In this document: in pieces, positions 6,604-9,162 of the stretch
Numbering within the stretch: the first letter of the stretch is position 1
How the letters are laid out: each line of letters starts with the position of its first letter
Assembly (NCBI GenBank): GCA_030425785.1
Contig: JAUHYJ010000114.1
Location: 1 to 9,162 of the forward strand
DNA length: 9,162 nt
Direction: 5' to 3'
Source: Acidimicrobiia bacterium
Lineage (GTDB): Bacteria > Actinomycetota > Acidimicrobiia > Acidimicrobiales > Ilumatobacteraceae
Notes under the pieces: generated by a model
The model's database searches: none
Told to the model about the DNA's origin: nothing
What the model saw: only the letters and a program-made list of their open reading frames with translations
Translations under genes and position numbers: made by a program

Positions 6604-7293
6604 GTGGGACGGCATGCGAGCGATCACGGGTCGGACGACCTGGCGCGACTCGAGCGCGATGTCATCGGGTGCGAGGCGTGTCCACGCCTGCGCGAGTGGT
6701 GCGAGCGGGTGGCGGTCGACAAGCGGGCTGCCTTCCGCGACGAGGAGTACTGGGGCAAGCCGATCCCGGGCTTCGGCGATCCGCGCGCCCGCATCATCGT
6801 GCTCGGCCTCGCGCCGGCGGCCCACGGCGCCAACCGGACCGGGCGCGTCTTCACCGGGGACCGGTCGGGCGACTGGCTGTTCCGGGCGATGCACCGGGCG
6901 GGTCTCGCGAACCAGCCGACGTCGGTGTCGGCCGACGACGGGCTCGCGCTGACCGACGCTTGGGTGACGGCTGCCGTGAAGTGTGCGCCGCCGGCCAACA
7001 AGCCGACCCCGGGGGAGCGCGATGCCTGCGCGCCGTTCCTCGAGCGCGAGTTCGCCCTGCTCGACCGTGCCGTGGTCGTGGTGTGCCTCGGCGGGTTCGG
7101 CTTCGACGCCGCGATCCGGCACTTCGGGCTGCGACCGAAGCCGAAGTTCGGTCATGGTGTCGAACACGAGGTACCGGGTGGCCCGACGCTGCTGTGCTCG
7201 TTCCATCCGAGCCAGCAGAACACGTTCACCGGTCGGTTGACCGAGGACATGCTCGACGCCGTGTTCACCCGCGCCGTCGAACTCGCCGGCTGA
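6604..7293 (+). CDS. udgB: Family-5 (UDGb) uracil-DNA glycosylase
   Basis: 229 residues from a GTG at 6604. The enzyme removes uracil, and in this family often other deaminated bases such as hypoxanthine, to start base-excision repair. Motif 1 is [19 protein letters not shown] (68-86); alanine stands where other UDG families have a catalytic Asp or Asn, the hallmark of family 5. The final motif [10 protein letters not shown] (201-210) is also family-specific. The iron-sulfur cluster ligands are probably C23 and C26 (GCEACPRL) with C127 and C142 (KCAPP...RDAC). The start is set by TACTGT 8 bases upstream, and no longer extension looks like the family; the frame runs open far upstream only as a shadow of the phosphatase gene. 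Divergent from the trio operon, which has no evident repair role. Confidence 0.94.
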   Translation: MGRHASDHGSDDLARLERDVIGCEACPRLREWCERVAVDKRAAFRDEEYWGKPIPGFGDPRARIIVLGLAPAAHGANRTGRVFTGDRSGDWLFRAMHRAGLANQPTSVSADDGLALTDAWVTAAVKCAPPANKPTPGERDACAPFLEREFALLDRAVVVVCLGGFGFDAAIRHFGLRPKPKFGHGVEHEVPGGPTLLCSFHPSQQNTFTGRLTEDMLDAVFTRAVELAG

Positions 7294-7320
7294 GCGCGCG
7301 GTCTTCGGCGATCAGGCGGC
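7285..7320. terminator. Hairpin at UDG stop, convergent gap
   Basis: GCCGGCTGA (7285-7293, including the stop) pairs with TCAGGCGGC (7312-7320) with one mismatch. The loop contains CTTCGG (7303-7308), a UUCG tetraloop sequence. It fills the 30-base gap between two convergent stops and may serve both genes. No T-tract is present. Confidence 0.35.
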
Positions 7321-7323
7321 CGG

Positions 7324-8022
7324 TCAGGTGGCGATGACGTCAGCGATCGAGCGGTTCGACAGCGGCCGTGTGAGTGTCGTCATGGCGTGGTCCACTGCGT
7401 GTTCGCCGATCACGCTGCGCCGCGAAGCGTAGATCGCCTGGGCGAGCTGCGGGGTGAACTCGGGATGGCCCTGCATCGTCCACATCCGCTCGCCGACCGC
7501 CAGCCCCGCGTTCGGGCAGTAGTCGCTCGTGCTCCACACGACGGCGTCGGCCGGTGCGACGACGACCTGGTCCTGATGCGATGCGATCGCCGAGACCGTG
7601 TCGGGGAGCCGGAGGCCGGGGACCGCAGCGACCGTGGAGTAGTCGCGGATGCCGATGCCCCAGCCGACGCTGGCGCGCTCGACGCGTCCGCCGAGGGCCT
7701 GGGCGACGAGCTGATGGCCGAAGCAGATCCCGACGAAGGGTCGCTCCGCCGCAACGGCGCTCCGGACGAGCTCCTCACCGGTGGCGATCCAGGGCAGGTC
7801 GTCGTAGACCGACGCCGGGCTCCCGGTCGCGATCCAGACGTCGGCATCCGCGAGCGACGCCGGAACGTCGCCGAGGTGCACGGGGACATCGAGCAGTTCG
7901 ACATCGCGGCCGTCGAACATCATCTCGAAGAGCCGGAGGTACGGGCCGTGCACGGACAGCGACGCCTCGGGCAGCTCGCACATCCGGAGGATCCCGACGC
8001 GACGTGCAGATCGCATGGACAT
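7324..8022 (-). CDS. Stand-alone class I glutamine amidotransferase
   Basis: 232 residues. This is a GMP-synthase-like GATase domain that takes ammonia from glutamine. The nucleophile elbow is FVGICFGHQLVAQALGG (96-112) with C100; the other triad members are H186 and E188 in MQGHPEF (183-189). The oxyanion region TGSPASVYDD (66-75) and SHQDQV (148-153) are also standard. No ammonia-accepting synthetase domain is attached or lies nearby, so the acceptor is unknown; such proteins may also act as gamma-glutamyl hydrolases. The ATG at 8022 is chosen because CAGACT stands 8 bases upstream; the ATG at 8016 is two codons in and equally possible. The frame stays open far upstream, but that part is a shadow of the monooxygenase gene. 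Follows the SsuD-like gene in the same direction after 88 bases. Confidence 0.92.
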   Translation of the reverse strand: MSMRSARRVGILRMCELPEASLSVHGPYLRLFEMMFDGRDVELLDVPVHLGDVPASLADADVWIATGSPASVYDDLPWIATGEELVRSAVAAERPFVGICFGHQLVAQALGGRVERASVGWGIGIRDYSTVAAVPGLRLPDTVSAIASHQDQVVVAPADAVVWSTSDYCPNAGLAVGERMWTMQGHPEFTPQLAQAIYASRRSVIGEHAVDHAMTTLTRPLSNRSIADVIAT

Positions 8023-8030
8023 GACCCGGG

Positions 8031-8036
8031 AGTCTG
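8031..8036 (-). promoter_or_regulatory. -10-like box before amidotransferase
   Basis: CAGACT on the minus strand, 8 bases before the ATG at 8022. It fits TANNNT except for the first base, with the leaderless spacing seen elsewhere here. GGG just before the ATG is too close to work as a ribosome-binding site. Confidence 0.35.
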
Positions 8037-8060
8037 CCACCTGCGGGACGCTGCAGCACG

Positions 8061-8092
8061 CCGTGAGGGCACCGCCTCGACGGCGGTCACGG
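8061..8092 (-). terminator. Bulged hairpin after the SsuD-like gene
   Basis: CCGTGA (8061-8066) pairs with TCACGG (8087-8092) and, inside it, CCGCC (8072-8076) with GGCGG (8082-8086) over a TCGAC loop. The unpaired bases 8067-8071 form a bulge on one side. This gives 11 pairs starting 19 bases past the monooxygenase stop and before the amidotransferase promoter box. No T-tract. It suggests the two genes are separately transcribed. Confidence 0.4.
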
Positions 8093-8110
8093 GGCCCGTT
8101 GGTCAGCCCG

Positions 8111-9162
8111 TCAGCGGAACGAGAACACGGGCGCCGCGGACGTGGCGAGCGGAGGGAGGTGCCCGGACTCGCGCAGGAGCGGCATGACGCCCTCGCCGAA
8201 CCAGTAGGCCTCCTCGAGGTGCGGGTAGCCCGAGAGGATGAACGCGTCGAACCCGGCCTCGTGGTACTCGACGATGCGGTCGGCGACCTCGCGGTGCGAC
8301 CCGACGAGCGCCGTGCCGACGCCGCCCCGTACGAGCCCGATCCCGGCCCACACGTTGGGGTGGATCTCCATGCGGTCGCCCGCCGCGGCGGCGTCGGCCG
8401 CGATCGTCGCCTGGCGGCGCTGGCCCTCGGACTGGGTCGTGGCGAAGTCGGCTGCAGCTCGTGCCCTGGCATCGTCGGAGACCCCGCTGAGGAGCTGGTC
8501 GGCCGCTGCCCAGGCTTCGTCGGACGTCGGGCGGGTGATGACGTGGAAGCGGATGCCGTACCGCAGCTGTCGACCGACCGCATCCGCCCGTGTCCGCACG
8601 TCGGCGATCCGGTTCGCGGCGGCGTCGGGGGCCTCGCCCCAGGTGAGGTACACGTCCGCGCCCTCGGCCGCGACCTGCAACGCCGAGTCGGACGCGCCGC
8701 CGAAGTAGATGGGCGGGGTGGGCGAGGGAGGCTCCCGGGTCGTCGCGCCGGTGACGCGGTAGTGGCGACCCTCGAAGTCGGCCGGCTCGCCCGACCACGC
8801 CCGTCGCATGATCTCGATGAACTCACCCGTCCGCTCGTAGCGGACCTGCTTGTCCTCGAAGACGCCGAACCGGGCGAGCTCGGCCGGTTCCGCGCCGGTG
8901 ACGATGTTGATGAGCAGCCGGCCCTCGGACATCCGCTGGTAGGTCGAGGCCATCTGGGCGGCCAGGGTCGGCGTCAGCAGGGTCGGTCGGAACGCCACGA
9001 GGAACTTGAGCCGCTCGGTCAGCGACAGCAACGACGCGGTCGCGACCCAGGCGTCCTCGCACCCGGTGCCGCACGGGGTCAAGACGGCCTCGAAGCCGAG
9101 CCGGTCGCAGGCCTGCGCGACCTGGGCCAGGTAGGCGTGATCGGGTGGCCGTCGGTGTGCGT
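8111..9162 (-). CDS. ssuD: FMNH2-dependent alkanesulfonate monooxygenase, SsuD-like (5' partial)
   Basis: 349 residues are visible to the stop and the frame runs off the right edge; about 20 N-terminal residues are missing compared with the 381-residue E. coli enzyme, allowing for a shorter C-terminus. It is a luciferase-like (LLM) barrel that cleaves alkanesulfonates with reduced FMN and O2 to aldehyde and sulfite. The residues known for E. coli SsuD all have counterparts: C54 (visible C34, in GCEDAW), R226 and H228 (R204 and H206, in GIRFHV), R297 (R278, in GLVRGGVGTALVG), Y331 and H333 (Y312 and H314, in SGYPHLEEAY). The TTG at 9082 is not the start, since family-like sequence (HAYLAQVAQACDRLGFE) continues upstream of it. 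It needs an SsuE-type flavin reductase, not seen here. A related LLM sulfonate or sulfone monooxygenase is the main alternative. Confidence 0.93.
   Translation of the reverse strand, partial: AHRRPPDHAYLAQVAQACDRLGFEAVLTPCGTGCEDAWVATASLLSLTERLKFLVAFRPTLLTPTLAAQMASTYQRMSEGRLLINIVTGAEPAELARFGVFEDKQVRYERTGEFIEIMRRAWSGEPADFEGRHYRVTGATTREPPSPTPPIYFGGASDSALQVAAEGADVYLTWGEAPDAAANRIADVRTRADAVGRQLRYGIRFHVITRPTSDEAWAAADQLLSGVSDDARARAAADFATTQSEGQRRQATIAADAAAAGDRMEIHPNVWAGIGLVRGGVGTALVGSHREVADRIVEYHEAGFDAFILSGYPHLEEAYWFGEGVMPLLRESGHLPPLATSAAPVFSFR

Noticed and set aside
8023..8826. Upstream extension of the amidotransferase frame
   Set aside because: It overlaps the monooxygenase gene in another frame and is Ser/Arg/Pro-rich. 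The GATase domain starts at 8022.
9080..9082. TTG as start of the SsuD-like protein
   Set aside because: Conserved family sequence continues in frame to the window edge, so the gene is simply cut off.
1..9162. CRISPR, tRNA, mobile element, phage or toxin-antitoxin content
   Set aside because: I looked on both strands and saw no direct-repeat array, cloverleaf, transposase, integrase or small toxin-like gene pair. A tRNA scan and repeat finder would settle it.

Overview
This GC-rich window (visibly about two-thirds G+C, with strong GC3 bias in every real gene) looks like a chromosomal housekeeping and accessory-metabolism stretch from an actinobacterium. The pointers are the trio phosphatase / DUF3090 / SCO1664-type kinase-like protein, an actinobacterial family-5 uracil-DNA glycosylase, a WYL-domain regulator, and transcription-unit-leading genes that lack Shine-Dalgarno sites. 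A member of the Acidimicrobiia (Ilumatobacter-like) is my best guess, as an inference from gene style only.

Layout, left to right. 1-963 (+): nearly complete etfA (electron-transfer flavoprotein alpha), cut at its 5' end. 1027-1716 (-): WYL-domain HTH regulator, divergent from a small VOC-fold protein at 1788-2141 (+), with a short inverted repeat between them. 2272-3516 (+): MFS exporter of the EntS/MFS_3 type. 3574-4566 (-): 330-residue protein of unknown function. 4638-6576 (-): three tightly coupled genes, read as histidine phosphatase, DUF3090, kinase-like protein. 6604-7293 (+): family-5 (UDGb) uracil-DNA glycosylase, divergent from the trio. 7324-8022 (-): stand-alone class I glutamine amidotransferase. 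8111-9162 (-): SsuD-type FMNH2-dependent alkanesulfonate monooxygenase, cut at its 5' end. There is no gene-free gap above about 130 bases. I see no tRNA, rRNA, CRISPR array, insertion sequence or phage gene.

How the genes work together. EtfA passes electrons from acyl-CoA and similar dehydrogenases to the quinone pool; its partner EtfB should lie to the left. SsuD scavenges sulfur from sulfonates; its flavin reductase and transporter would lie to the right if present. The regulator may control the VOC gene beside it. The phosphatase-DUF3090-kinase trio is the most system-like unit: a predicted phosphotransferase and a predicted phosphohydrolase with a small zinc-ribbon-like protein, conserved as a set in actinobacteria and without a settled function as far as I know.

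Regulatory structure. All seven visible genes that head a transcription unit have an ANNNT (-10-like) box ending 6-9 bases before the ATG/GTG and no convincing Shine-Dalgarno site, as expected for leaderless mRNAs. The internal gene DUF3090 instead has a clear AAGGAG. In the 27-bp gap between the phosphatase and the glycosylase, the two -10 boxes lie back to back and share a central TA. I found no obvious new defence or mobile system.
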